The notes below the pieces were generated by a model that searched no databases, was not told the origin of the DNA, and saw nothing but the letters and a program-made list of their open reading frames with translations. From Nitzschia sp. pyKryTriq1 (taxonomy: Eukaryota; Bacillariophyta; Bacillariophyceae; Bacillariales; Bacillariaceae): a DNA stretch of 64,000 nt. The stretch covers positions 1 to 64,000 of the forward strand of contig OY101118.1 of the NCBI GenBank assembly GCA_956465555.1, written 5' to 3'. Shown piece after piece: positions 1-9,968 of the stretch; the stretch's first letter is position 1; each line of letters starts with the position of its first letter. The position numbers were made by a program, and so were the translations under genes.

Positions 1-745
1 CCCAACCCCAACCCCAACCCCAACCCCCAACCCCAACCCCAACCCCAACCCCAACCCCAACCCCAACCCCCAACCCCAACCCCAACCCCAACCCCAACCC
101 CAACCCCAACCCCAACCCCAACCCCAACCCCAACCCCAACCCCAACCCCAACCCCAACCCCAACCCCAACCCCAACCCCAACCCCAACCCCAACCCCAAC
201 CCCAACCCCAACCCCAACCCCAACCCCAACCCCAACCCCAACCCCAACCCCAACCCCAACCCCAACCCCAACCCCAACCCCAACCCCAACCCCAACCCCA
301 ACCCCAACCCCAACCCCAACCCCAACCCCAACCCCAACCCCAACCCCAACCCCAACCCCAACCCCAACCCCAACCCCAACCCCAACCCCAACCCCAACCC
401 CAACCCCAACCCCAACCCCAACCCCAACCCCAACCCCAACCCCAACCCCAACCCCAACCCCAACCCCAACCCCAACCCCAACCCCAACCCCAACCCCAAC
501 CCCAACCCCAACCCCAACCCCAACCCCAACCCCAACCCCAACCCCAACCCCAACCCCAACCCCAACCCCAACCCCAACCCCAACCCCAACCCCAACCCCA
601 ACCCCAAACCCCAACCCCAAACCCCAACCCCAAACCCCAACCCCAAACCCCAAACCCCAACCCCAACCCCAACCCCAACCCCAACCCCAACCCCAACCCC
701 AACCCCAACCCCAACCCCAACCCCAACCCCAACCCCAACCCCAAC
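1..745. repeat. Telomere, (CCCCAA)n
   Basis: An uninterrupted array of the hexamer CCCCAA runs from the first base to about 745, so the window begins at a chromosome end with the C-rich strand shown 5' to 3'. The G-rich 3' strand would be (TTGGGG)n. Deviations are few: two units with five C near 24-28 and 67-71, and five CCCCAAA units clustered at 606-654. The repeat stops abruptly at 745 where TTAATTTAA-type sequence begins. Because the array is at the very edge and nearly perfect, it is read as a real telomere rather than an interstitial repeat. Confidence 0.97.
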
Positions 746-890
746 TTAATTTAATCTTAACCTTAAGTTAATCTTAATCTTAAGTTAATCTTAACCCTAA
801 TTTAACCTTAATTTAACTTAATTTAACTTAATTTAACTTAACCCTAACCCAACTTAACCCTAACCCAACTTAACTTAACCCCAACGTAAG
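746..890. repeat. Degenerate telomere-adjacent repeat (TTAA/CCCTAA-like)
   Basis: Inside the telomere lies about 145 bp of TTAATC, TTAACC and TTAATTTAAC units. They include pieces reading AACCCTAA and CCCTAACCC near 795-803 and 839-870. These resemble the CCCTAA (TTAGGG) telomere type rather than the terminal CCCCAA. No coding potential is visible. Confidence 0.8.
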
Positions 891-1165
891 TTAACTTACC
901 TAAGTACTTAGTTAACCTATTAAGTACTATTAACTATTAGTATTATTAATATTAGTATTAGTATTAACATAACTTAAGTTACTTAAGTACCTATTAACTT
1001 ACCTAAGTACTTAGTTAACCTATTAAGTACTATTAACTATTAGTATGATTAATATTAGTATTAGTATTAACACAACTTAACTTACTTAAGTACCTATTAA
1101 CCTATTAAGTACCTATTAACTATTAGTATTAGTAATATTAGTATTAGTATTAACATAAGTTAACT
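891..1165. repeat. AT-rich subtelomeric tandem repeat, period about 103 bp
   Basis: A block containing TAACTTACCTAAGTACTTAG starts near 892 and again near 995. It continues as TTAACCTATTAAGTACTATT and TTAGTATTAGTATTAAC; a shortened third copy starts near 1098. Copies differ by a few point changes (for example ATTATTAAT versus ATGATTAAT). The unit is built from TTAA, TTAG and GTAC words, so it probably grew out of the degenerate telomeric sequence next to it. Confidence 0.85.
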
Positions 1166-1189
1166 TACCTACCTTGAAAAAAGTACACA

Positions 1190-1473
1190 CACAGAGACAC
1201 ACACAGACACACACACATGAAAAAAGTAAAAAGCTAAATAAATCGCGTATCGAACCAGCGACCTCGACGTTTTTTTCTCCATCTTCAGATACATGAAAAA
1301 AGCAAAATGCAAAATATATCGCCTCTCGAACCTCTGACCTCCCTGTTGAAATACATTACGACTACTACTACTGATACCACTGTCACTAGAATAATACTAC
1401 TACTACAATACTACTACTACCATGAAAAAAGCAAAATGCAAAATATATCGCCTCTCGAACCTCTGACCTCCCT
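1190..1473 (-). repeat. Three copies of a ~53 bp element with a tRNA B-box-like core
   Basis: After a short (CA)n-rich stretch, three related ~53 bp elements lie at 1217-1269, 1293-1343 and 1421-1473. Each starts ATGAAAAAAG on the plus strand. On the minus strand each carries a GGTTCGA core (GGTTCGATAC in the first, GGTTCGAGAG in the others) followed downstream by a T6 run. GGTTCGANNC is the internal B box of RNA polymerase III promoters. The flanking bases do not form a T-arm stem, so these are not tRNA genes. They could be decayed tRNA-derived elements. Confidence 0.55.
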
Positions 1474-1800
1474 TGTATGAACATATGTAAAATTTTGCCG
1501 GCCATGATAAATATATAAAAATCACATACGACTACCACTGCTACCGCACTCCTACAATACTACTGTACTACTAATGTACTGCTTCTTTTTCGGTTGTCGC
1601 ACGCAGTGCACACTACTACTCCTCTGCTACTACTACTATACCTTGTTGCTAACTCACTAATCCTACTTACCCTTGTTCCTAATCCCACTTGCCCTTGTTC
1701 CTAATTCCACTTGCCCATGTTCCTATTCCCATTTTTCCATGTTTCCTTTTTCCAATTTCCGACTTCCGACTTCCAATTACCCAACCCCAAGCGAGAGCAA
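1474..1800. repeat. Noncoding subtelomeric spacer with pyrimidine-rich ~22 bp repeat
   Basis: No gene is visible from 1474 to about 1650, which holds CTACTA triplet repeats. From about 1651 to 1735, three to four imperfect copies of CCTTGTTCCTAATYCCACTT follow one another, then TTCC-rich sequence. Read on the minus strand, this pyrimidine tract supplies the last ~35 codons of the membrane-protein copy at 1679-2290. Confidence 0.6.
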
Positions 1801-2290
1801 TGGTTTCCACAGCAGCGATGTAGAGAAGAACCAAAAAGGCGATGGCGAATTGAAGGAGGGTAGTGCCGACGAGAACAACGGCAACGCAAAGCCAGTCGCC
1901 GATGGAGAGGATGCTCGTGGCGAGGGCAATGGTTTCCACAGCAACGATGTAGAGAAGAACCAAAAAGGCGATGGCGAATTGAAGGAGGGTAGTGAACATG
2001 ATGATGCGGCGAAGGTGGATTTTCTTGCTGCGAGCCGCAAGAGGAGCAACAATTACTGCGTTCTTGGGGACAGCGGATACAGATCGAACTCGAACTCGCT
2101 TGCTATCGTTGCCGCGAGGGAGATGCTTTCGAACCTCGCGGACCAGCAATCGAACGCCGACGAGAACAACGGCAACGCAAAGCCAGTCGCCGATGGAGAG
2201 GATGCTCGTGGCGAGAGCAATGGTTTCCACAGCAACGATGTAGAGAAGAACCAAAAAGGCGATGGCGAATTGAAGGAGGGTAGTGAACAT
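1679..2290 (-). pseudogene. Rearranged subtelomeric copy of the two-helix membrane protein gene
   Basis: From an ATG at 2290 the minus strand encodes 203 residues starting MFTTLLQFAIAFLVLLYIVA. This is nearly identical to the start of the plus-strand gene at 19784. Here the hydrophobic block (about 45 residues, ending CVAVVLVG) occurs three times: near residues 1-45, 96-140, and a third time truncated and fused to a Lys/Trp-rich tail encoded by the pyrimidine repeat. The basic middle and the C-terminal SPRLAAR region of the 19.8 kb gene are missing. The frame stays open through the triplication, so a protein could be made, but loss of most of the parental C-terminus favours a rearranged relic. 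There is no ATG further upstream in frame. Confidence 0.65.
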
Positions 2291-2858
2291 GATGATGATG
2301 ATGATGATAGTGATGATGACAATCGGTATACTCTTTCGAAAAAAAGTGATTCGATGCGTCGCGGCGGTGTTGTTGTTTGTTGTTGCTGCTTCCGACAAGA
2401 CGACGCTGTCCACGCTCGATCGGGGCGTGACGGGTGACACTTTCCACGCTCGCTCGCCGAAGTGGCCTGAAGTAGCCAATCAAAGTAACTAAAACTGCAA
2501 ATGCGTCACTTCGCGCCGGCCAATCACGAGAAACCGCCCAGTACCACAGTTGTGTTGATTTCCACTTAGACTTTAACGTTTTATTAGCGGTAGGACATCA
2601 TGAGGACGCCGGCCGCGCCGGACGACGCAAGCTGATGCGCTCTCACAAATTATTATTGGGATGTGTTATTGTGGAGCCGCGCACCGCCGTGATAGTTTCC
2701 TGGTACCTGTTACCCATAGTGCGGACCTTTCCCCGATCCCAACGCATTCCGAAAGAATTTACACCTTCTTCCTACTGTACCTTCTATCTTGGCGCAAAGT
2801 TGTCACAAAACAATGTAGCTACTTCGCTTGTCCAGAAATAATAATCCATCTATTGACG
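2291..2858. promoter_or_regulatory. Duplicated divergent promoter (subtelomeric copy)
   Basis: This spacer separates the minus-strand membrane-protein copy from the plus-strand MVFGG fragment. It is the inverted counterpart of 19251-19783. Two CCAAT boxes (2476-2480 and 2520-2524) flank TGCGTCA (2502-2508); the same elements with the same 40 bp box-to-box offset occur at 19553-19601. Preservation of order and spacing supports a shared promoter, although duplication alone could explain it. Confidence 0.6.
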
Positions 2859-2912
2859 ATGGTGTTTGGTGGAAAGCAGCAGCAACAATCGAGGCTCGAT
2901 TGTGGAGACTAG
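2859..2912 (+). pseudogene. 5' stub of the MVFGG gene (copy of the gene at 18279-19250)
   Basis: ATG at 2859 opens MVFGGKQQQQSRLDCGD and then hits TAG at 2910-2912. The first codons and about 220 bp upstream match the minus-strand gene starting at 19250 (MVFGGKQQQRKRLDVETSVD). Only 17 codons survive. The sequence then switches to a fragment of the TPR gene. It is a truncated pseudogene. Confidence 0.75.
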
Positions 2913-2986
2913 AGTGGATCAACTCGGGGAGCACCATGTGCAAGAGTATGAATACGGTGATGCTATGGATGCCTTTACGGACACCT
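2911..2986 (+). pseudogene. Fragment of the TPR (kinesin-light-chain-like) gene
   Basis: These ~75 bp match the coding strand of the TPR gene at 24085-24159 (minus strand there) with only scattered changes. The translation contains DQLGEHHV, then EYGDAMDAFT, against DQLGEHHVRQQEYDDAMDAFT in the parent. The fragment is joined directly to the stub of the MVFGG gene. Its antisense strand forms the last codons and the stop of the minus-strand beta-propeller gene. Confidence 0.75.
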
Positions 2987-5900
2987 TCTTCCTACCTTGC
3001 AGGAACAAAGAGTCACGGACGACGCTCGAATGCGTCAAGGGAGCCGTCTCGTACCTATCCACGTCGGGAAGGCGACTGCTGCCATCAATTTCCGCCTTGT
3101 TGATACCATACGCCAGCTTATGTAGGTAGGTACCATGCCATCCACCAGGCGGAGACTTGCGCAAATCAATATCTTCCACGTCAAATTGTTGAAGGTAGGC
3201 AAAGAGCGACGTCTTTTGGGCTTCCATGCGCTTTCGTTCTCGTCGCCGAGCCATTGCAATGCAACAGCAGCCTAGAGCTAGTACACCAAGAGCCGCTAGC
3301 GCGAATGATATCATTGTCAATGTTGTTCGGCTTTGACTGACTCCATTCGGGTACTGGAAGGTAGAGAGGGAGAGAGAGAGAAGGAAACGTTAGTCGAAGA
3401 AGCGTAAGGAATCCATACGGATACACTAGGAGTATGGCGATCTTACCCATTCCGTTGGCGTCGACGTGTCAGTCGGTAGCAAATCAATCGGAGGAGCCAC
3501 TATCGGTTCCAAGTGGGCGCCATCCTGCTTATCGAAAATCATCATGAACAGATCGGAATGGTGTTCCGTACTGCCATCAGAAGTACGTGTACTGAAGAAG
3601 CTGCCATTGGTATCGCCGTAGACGACAGCGTTCCCATTAGCATCCACCTTGACTCCTCCACCATTAGCGATTCGGTCGTCGCCATTCGACCCGACTTGCT
3701 TCATCCAGGCCAAGTTTCCATCGCGTGTGGAGAGCTTTGCGACGAAAATGTCGTCGCGACCTGCGGACTTTTGATCTCCTTGATCCATAGTGGCTCCGTT
3801 CTCGACAGTTCCCGCAATGTATATGGCACCTCCACCATTAATAACATCACACCCAAACGCGGATGCAGCGGGGCCTTGGAATCGACACCATCGGCATGCG
3901 TTACGGAAAACTGCTTGGTCCACGTCGCCGTGAGAGTCTCAACATGCATCTTGGCCACTACGGCATGTACCGTGACGTCCTTGTTCTTGCGGTCGGCGCT
4001 GCTGTCCATCTTTCCTTGCGTGGCTCCAACGACATAAAAGGAAAGCTCATCGTCTGGATCGGCACAAGCTCCAAGAATCCAATCATCCCGTCCCGAGACA
4101 GACGAAAAGTAGGCCACGGAGCGCGATGACTTGCCACCCGACGAGAAGGTGCCTTCCTTGGGATCGATCTTGGCCATGATTCCGTCCATGTCATCTGCAC
4201 CGCCAGATCCCAGAGTGCTTCCTACAGCAATGAGATACTTGCCGCCCTTGGTCATGATAAGATCTGACACGAAAACGGCTTCTTGATCCGCCGTCTCAAA
4301 CGGCTTACGCCATTCTCGTCTCATCGTGTCCTCCAATACCTCGTCGGAGGTGCCACCGCTTACGAGCTCGTATCGTTCCACAACAATGCGATACTTGGAA
4401 CCATACTTTAGAACGCCCCCCGTTGTTAAGTTCGGGAACTCATCAGTCGAAACCTTTTGGAAACTCGGATTCACCTTGTCGTCGCTCGAGATCATCGAAA
4501 CAATCCAAGCCGTTCCTTCATCGTCCATAGTAATGGCGACTGGGAAATGAACCGCGCTTTGATCCATGACGGCGCCGCCTTGCAGCTGGAATTTACCATT
4601 GATGCTTTGCAAATCGAGAGCAATGCCGTATTGCTTTACAACATCCCCATCACCCAATTGCGTCAAAAGTCCACCTTCTTCGGTAGATCCAATGATGATG
4701 GCTTTGGTCGTGCCATCAATCGTCGTCATGGACAGAGCATTGCAGGCTTCAGGAGCTCCCGACGTTCCGTACGTTTCCTTTTCACGCCAAGCCAGCTTTG
4801 GCAAGGAAATGGATCCGAAAAAGCAAGACGAGTATTCGTTGGCTTGGATTCCTGGTCCGTCAAAGGATCCATAGGTGGCTCCCGTCACAAAGATAGAGTT
4901 CGTGAACTGATCGTAGTACATGCCGCCGGCGTACGTCGGCCCACTAACAAATTTAAAAGAGATTGAAGCATGAGAATTGAAAGACGTATGGCATCGAACA
5001 ATAAAACATACAAACCAACAAACAAACAAAAGAGTAATCACTTACACATCCGGGCCTGTTTGAAAGGCAGCAATATTGTCGGGGAGGACATCGACATCTG
5101 GGCTGTTGTTATCGATGGGAGACGGAGTGGGTGGTGGAGCGGTAGACCCTCCATTCTCTACCAAATCCTTGTACGATCCATCCTCCTTGGCCATCGTAAA
5201 GACAACCAAATCACGATCCTTTGACGAACCTCCCGACCCGCCTGGCGTTTCAGAGTAGAATCTTCCTACTTGTGTTTCGGCAAACACAATGGCGTTGCCA
5301 TAATCGTCTACGACAATGCCTCCGCCATGCGCCAGGCCTTCATTTTCGGGCGTTCCGACTTGATGAATCCAATTGACAGTTCCATCGCCTCCATCCAGCT
5401 GGACAATGAACAAATCGTCCTTATCGGCACCTGGGGTCTTGTCGGCATTGGCCATAGTGGCACCCTTTTCCACGAGACCGGCAACGTAGACCAGGTTCCT
5501 TCCATTGCCTTCGTTAGTGACGGCACAACCATAGGCCGAAGCTTGGCCCAAGCCTCCTTCACTGTCCGACGAAACGGTAAAATGTTTGAGCCATTCGGCC
5601 GTCAAGCTTTCCAATTTTACCTTGGCGATAAAGGCATGCGTCCTTCCTTCCGGAGACTGTTCGGTGCTATCTCGGACTAAACCTTGCGTCGCACCGACGA
5701 CATAAAAGGCATCATGATCAAACACAACATTGCACACATTCGTAACCCAATCGTCCTTCTGATTGCTCGAATCGAGTCGAGTCGACGCTCTAAATCCCTG
5801 GTCGCTCTTCAATTCTCCAGTGGTCGGATCGACTTTTTTTGAGAATGAATCCATCCATATCGCCTTGACTATTTTCGTCTCCAAATGGACCTCCCGTTCC

Positions 5901-6630
5901 TCGAGTACTGCCCACTACCACGAGCGTTTGACCGTTGCCGGCCAAGGTCATGCCAGAGGTGTAGACACTTTCTTCACTTTGATTGATGCTCCACTTTTGA
6001 TACCGTTCTTCTTCAAAGGCTTGGGAGTTCGGCGTGTTGTTGGTACTGGAACTGCTAGTAGTGACTTTGTAGCGTTGGAAGACGGTGTGAAAATGATTTC
6101 CGTATTGCCGAATACCACCCGAGGTCAGATTAGGACGATCGATCTCTCGCCGGAGTATTGGTAATATAGCGTCGTCCGATTCGGATGCGACATTTGCGAC
6201 AAATAATAATGCCTCTTGACTTGACTGGAAATAACGGAAATGGGATACTGCGCCTGATCGATGGCAATGGTTCCTCGTCCGATTGGCGTCGAGACTCCTC
6301 CCTTGAGTTGCACCAGGAGTCCCAATTGCTGCCCGTTCTCTTGGGTTCCTTCCACAGTACAGATCAAATCTTCGAGTCGGGAATAATCAATGTAGTGGAG
6401 GCATCTTGAGTATTGGCTTCGCCAAAGGCGACGGGAGCAAGCATTTTGCCTGATTCCAGACTCATACTGGTAACAAAGCATTGACGGTCTCCATTGTCCC
6501 CAAACGTCGATCCGGCATAGCAACGGATTCCCCCCTCGCCGTCGGGGACACAACACAACACAACAACGAACAAGATGGCCCGCAAACGAACGCACTCAAA
6601 GACGACGACGACGAGGATTGTTTCCGACAA
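2919..6630 (-). pseudogene. Beta-propeller (SBBP-like) single-pass membrane protein, frameshifted
   Basis: Read on the minus strand, this is a two-part extracellular repeat protein followed by one transmembrane helix (FALAALGVLALGCCCIAMA) and a basic short tail. Both halves carry matching blade motifs: FYVVGATQG in each, and VYVAGLVEKGATM versus IYIAGTVENGATM. Two introns are clear: 4944-5045 (GTAAGT...TTAG, phase 2) and one of ~120 bp between the Trp codon near 3447 and a CTTCCAG acceptor near 3360. The frame is broken at least four times: near 6385, near 6140, in a T7 run at 5834-5840, and in the GGGGCC at 3870-3875. The 5' end has no in-frame ATG before the hydrophobic leader (first codon TTG at 6628-6630). 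The last ~20 codons come from the antisense of the TPR fragment. Neighbouring long genes are intact, so decay is likelier than sequencing error. Confidence 0.7.
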
Positions 6631-7378
6631 CTCAGATCAGATCAGATCAGACCATAACAAAGTAGACCAGAAAGAAAGTACTGTAGAGCAGCTGCGTTAT
6701 TATTTCACTGTCGTATCAGCATGGAAACAATCCAAGCCGTTCCTTCTTCGTCCCAAGGACCCAAGCAAGCTACCGGTTTTAGTAGCAGTACCGGTACGTA
6801 TGTAGTAGAGCGAGCAGAATACGGTATGGAATAGATGACCACCGCGACGACGATTTGCATGTTGTACCCTGGTACCGCCCCCGCCCGGGCGGTAACGTTC
6901 GACTCTCTCGATCACTGCAGTTAGTCTGGCTTCCTATATCCCGTCTCCACGTATATGCCTTGGAAGAATTTTGAGCTTAATAATCCTTCAAGTATGAATA
7001 TGAATATTTGCTTAAGTACACTACGAGCTTACTATCGGATTTCGAAATTGGCAATATTGTTCCCCAAAAGAATACGCCAGTCAATTTCGATACACATATT
7101 CTATCAGGTCTCCGACCAATTTTACTATAAGAAAATCTGGATGCACATACAAATACGCGCCAAAAACACAGAATTCAATTCTTCGACATCTCCACGTTCA
7201 TAATTTCAAAAAAAGACGCACCTTTCCCACCACCACGCACCGAGCACCGACTAACTCAAGAAACATCAACAATAATCATGAACAGCATCCCCTTCTCATA
7301 TTATCATCACAATCACTTCTCAACGACAACCGTCCTTGTACTCTACTAGCCGAGCTCCTCTCTAGAAATATTATTATA
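6631..7378. other. Intergenic spacer
   Basis: I see no supportable gene here. It holds a short GATCA repeat (6634-6650) and GTACCGGTAC-type palindromes near 6772-6800 and 6870. The 3' 200 bp is AT-rich and pyrimidine-rich and probably contains the promoter and leader of the FAS1 gene. Confidence 0.6.
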
Positions 7379-8323
7379 ATGTCACCTCTTCTTCGAAATT
7401 TGTTATCTGTGGTTGGCCTCATGGTCAGTCTCCCAGCTGTCTTTGGATGCATGGATACTGGTGAGTTGTTATATAATATTATAATCATACATGAAAATGG
7501 CTTGGCGAATGTTTTCTCATCCTCTTCCGCCTTTTTTGGTTTGGCTTGGCTCTTTTCGGAATCTACTAATACAACTACAACTACAACTTCTAGTCGAAAT
7601 CGCTTGTTCGATGGAAGAATTCTCGACCTTGTGTGCGGCGGTGGAGCTTGCGGGATTGGGTGATGCCTTGAACACGGGAAACTGGACGGTAAGTTTCCGT
7701 CTCTGTTGGCGTATGCCATTGTATTCTTTTCATTTCGTCCGTGTCTGTCTTACATTCACCTTTCACCTCTTATTGCGGTCAAACTCCATACATACATAAT
7801 AATAGGTCTTTGCTCCTACCAACGCTGCCTTTGATGCCCTTCCCGATGAGTTGCTCGAAACCGCCTTGAATAATACCGCCTTGTTGACGGATATCTTGTT
7901 GTTCCATGCCGTCCCAGGCGTTATTGACTCCAGCATGCTGGTATGCGCCGAACTAGTGGAAATGGCGAATGGTAAGATGATGCAAGCAAGCTACCTAGCT
8001 AGCTAGCTAGCTAGAAATTTTCTCTCCCGTTCATCGTCCACAAACATGCATCGCCCGACGTATACCGCATCATCTCACCCTTTTATTGGTTTGCTGTTTG
8101 ATATCTTGATACTGCTGTTGCTGCTACTACTGCTGCTACTACTGATGTAGGTCAAGACTCGCGTACCGTTTGCCAGAGTGATGAAATAATCTATCAAAAG
8201 GGAGGAGGCAATGATCGTTCGTTGATGCCCAGGATTGTTGAGCCCGATATCGCAACATGCCAAGGCTACATTCATGTCATTGCTGACATTATCATGCTTC
8301 CTGGAAAACTCGTCACAGGATAA
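7379..8323 (+). CDS. Secreted fasciclin (FAS1) domain protein, four exons
   Basis: Exons are 7379-7460, 7594-7688, 7806-7971 and 8151-8323, joined by three introns with GTGAGT, GTAAGT and GTAAGA donors and TAG acceptors. The phases agree and give one continuous protein of about 171 residues. Residues 1-23 (MSPLLRNLLSVVGLMVSLPA and following) form a signal peptide. The rest is a single FAS1 domain: the first conserved box reads WTVFAPTNAAFDALPDELL, and the second is degenerate near YIHVIADIIMLP. FAS1 domains are extracellular adhesion modules; this one is short, with no GPI-type or membrane C-terminus visible. Cys residues in the region ending TVCQSD and ATCQG suggest a disulphide. The start was chosen as the ATG that opens the signal peptide. 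The family call is strong; the partner is unknown. Confidence 0.9.
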
Positions 8324-9692
8324 GCTAGCTACCTACTATTAGTTGGTAGTAGCCTTGAACGATGGGTGCTGGATGGACGGATGGTGGCTTCGTTTAGAAG
8401 TTCGTTCGTGAAGAGGACTCAAGAATCGAGGACGAACTAATATTGGTGCATAGTAGTACTGTTTTATTTATAATATTTATGATATTTGTAGTCCCATGAT
8501 ACTTATTCAATGGCTTCGCTTCATTGCAAGTACGGTTACTGTACTGTTGATGTGTCTTCACAGTTACTTTCTTCTTGAAATTCGTAGCACTTCTTTAAAA
8601 CAGAGACACAAAACATTAGATCCATTTGTGTGGATCATCACATAATATATCGTCATCTCGTATGGCATCACGCTCGTATGGCATCACGGATTATCTCATT
8701 ACAGATCGTCTCGCCGGTCTACGGCTACCGTGTTTATGATCATGCTGTAGTCTACTCGTACTACAGCAGTACTTTCCCCGACCCGAACCAGTACAGTGGT
8801 GTGGTGTGGTGTGGTCAAGAACCGCCAACCCGAGGCAACACAACAAACCAAAGACACGCAATGATATGATGCTGATTCAACCCTCTGAGCTCTTGTTCTT
8901 TGGCTCAACCCAGCACCACAAGAATCTTCTCCTTCTCCACCGCCATGGTGGTCAGACGAATGATATCGGATTGGATTGGATTGGATTGGATTGGATTGGA
9001 TTTTCTGATCCAATGTCAGTCACATCGTAGTCGTAATCGTACTACGACTTGAGTGGTAATCGTTATCGAAGTCGTAGTCGTAGTCGTGTATATAACGCTG
9101 GATCGACCTTGTGGATACTAGCTAGTAGATGAATCATCATCGTCACCGTCGCGCCGTTGCCAATACATCATCTTTGGTACGGTTATTTATTCCGTACAGA
9201 AATGGTAATAATGTTCAATGTGAAGGACTGTGACGACTCAATGTCTTCGATCGACAGCGGTTCATGAAGACTCCTACCTATCGGTACTGAATGTCTATGT
9301 GTCGTATAGACTTTGACGCATCGACTGATAAACTACCATGGCTTCAATAATGACCTCGACGCCCGCCGACGCAGATGAGTGGATATATTATATTCTTTGC
9401 CGTACCGGCACGCAGCATATACTATTGCTGCATCATGGCAGGAAGTATGATCTCTACTATTACCAACAGTGGCATCAATGTATCGAAATGCCATGTGGCG
9501 GAGGCGGCGGCGGCCGCTGGCGGCGGATGAATAACGATACTGCGTTGCGTTGGGGCGCCACCATGGTCAATCGACTTAACGAAATGCAAGATGCGTCAAG
9601 ATCAAGAATCAAGAACAAAAGGCGCCCGCGGCCGCACGCACACCACCAAATAAGGGGCTTTGGTTTGAGTAGTGCATATGTATGTCGCATCC
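8324..9692. other. Long intergenic region with short tandem repeats
   Basis: No convincing gene. It contains a (GGATT)n array of about seven units near 8966-9001, GTCGTA repeats near 9020-9085, and GGTGTGGTGT near 8799. An open frame beginning at 9338 runs into the minisatellite downstream and looks accidental. Confidence 0.55.
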
Positions 9693-9968
9693 ATGGCGAA
9701 CCACATATCAAAAAATGTCAGAAATCTGTCACAGCGAAAAATCCGCGGCGCGTCCGCTCGACGTCTTTCCTTTGCATCAATGGCGAACCACATATCAAAA
9801 AATGTCAGAAATCTGTCACAGAGAAAAATCGGCGGCGCGTCCGCTCGACGTCTCTCTTTGCATCAATGGCGAACCACATATCAAAAATAATTATTGTCAG
9901 AAATCATCTGTCACATACAGAGGAAAATCCGCGGCGCGTCCGCTCGATGTCTCTCTGTATTTTGATTC
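9693..9968. repeat. 86-87 bp minisatellite, three units
   Basis: Three tandem units begin at 9693, 9780 and 9866, each starting ATGGCGAACCACATATCAAA and including GTCAGAAATCTGTCACA and GCGGCGCGTCCGCTCGA. The third carries an ~12 bp insertion (AATAATTATTG) and other small additions. The change from 87 to 86 bp shifts the frame between units, which argues against a translated repeat. Confidence 0.85.

Noticed and set aside
891-1165. CRISPR-like array in the ~103 bp AT-rich repeat
   Set aside because: The repeats are contiguous with no unique spacers, and the context is eukaryotic subtelomere.
1235-1265. Possible tRNA gene at the GGTTCGATAC site
   Set aside because: The bases around the loop do not form a T-arm stem, and no A box, anticodon arm or acceptor stem can be built.
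1673-2437. Plus-strand open frame of 254 codons in the subtelomeric duplicate
   Set aside because: It is the antisense of the membrane-protein copy. The product is a hydrophilic repeat with no domain, and the opposite strand gives coherent membrane helices shared with the 19.8 kb gene.
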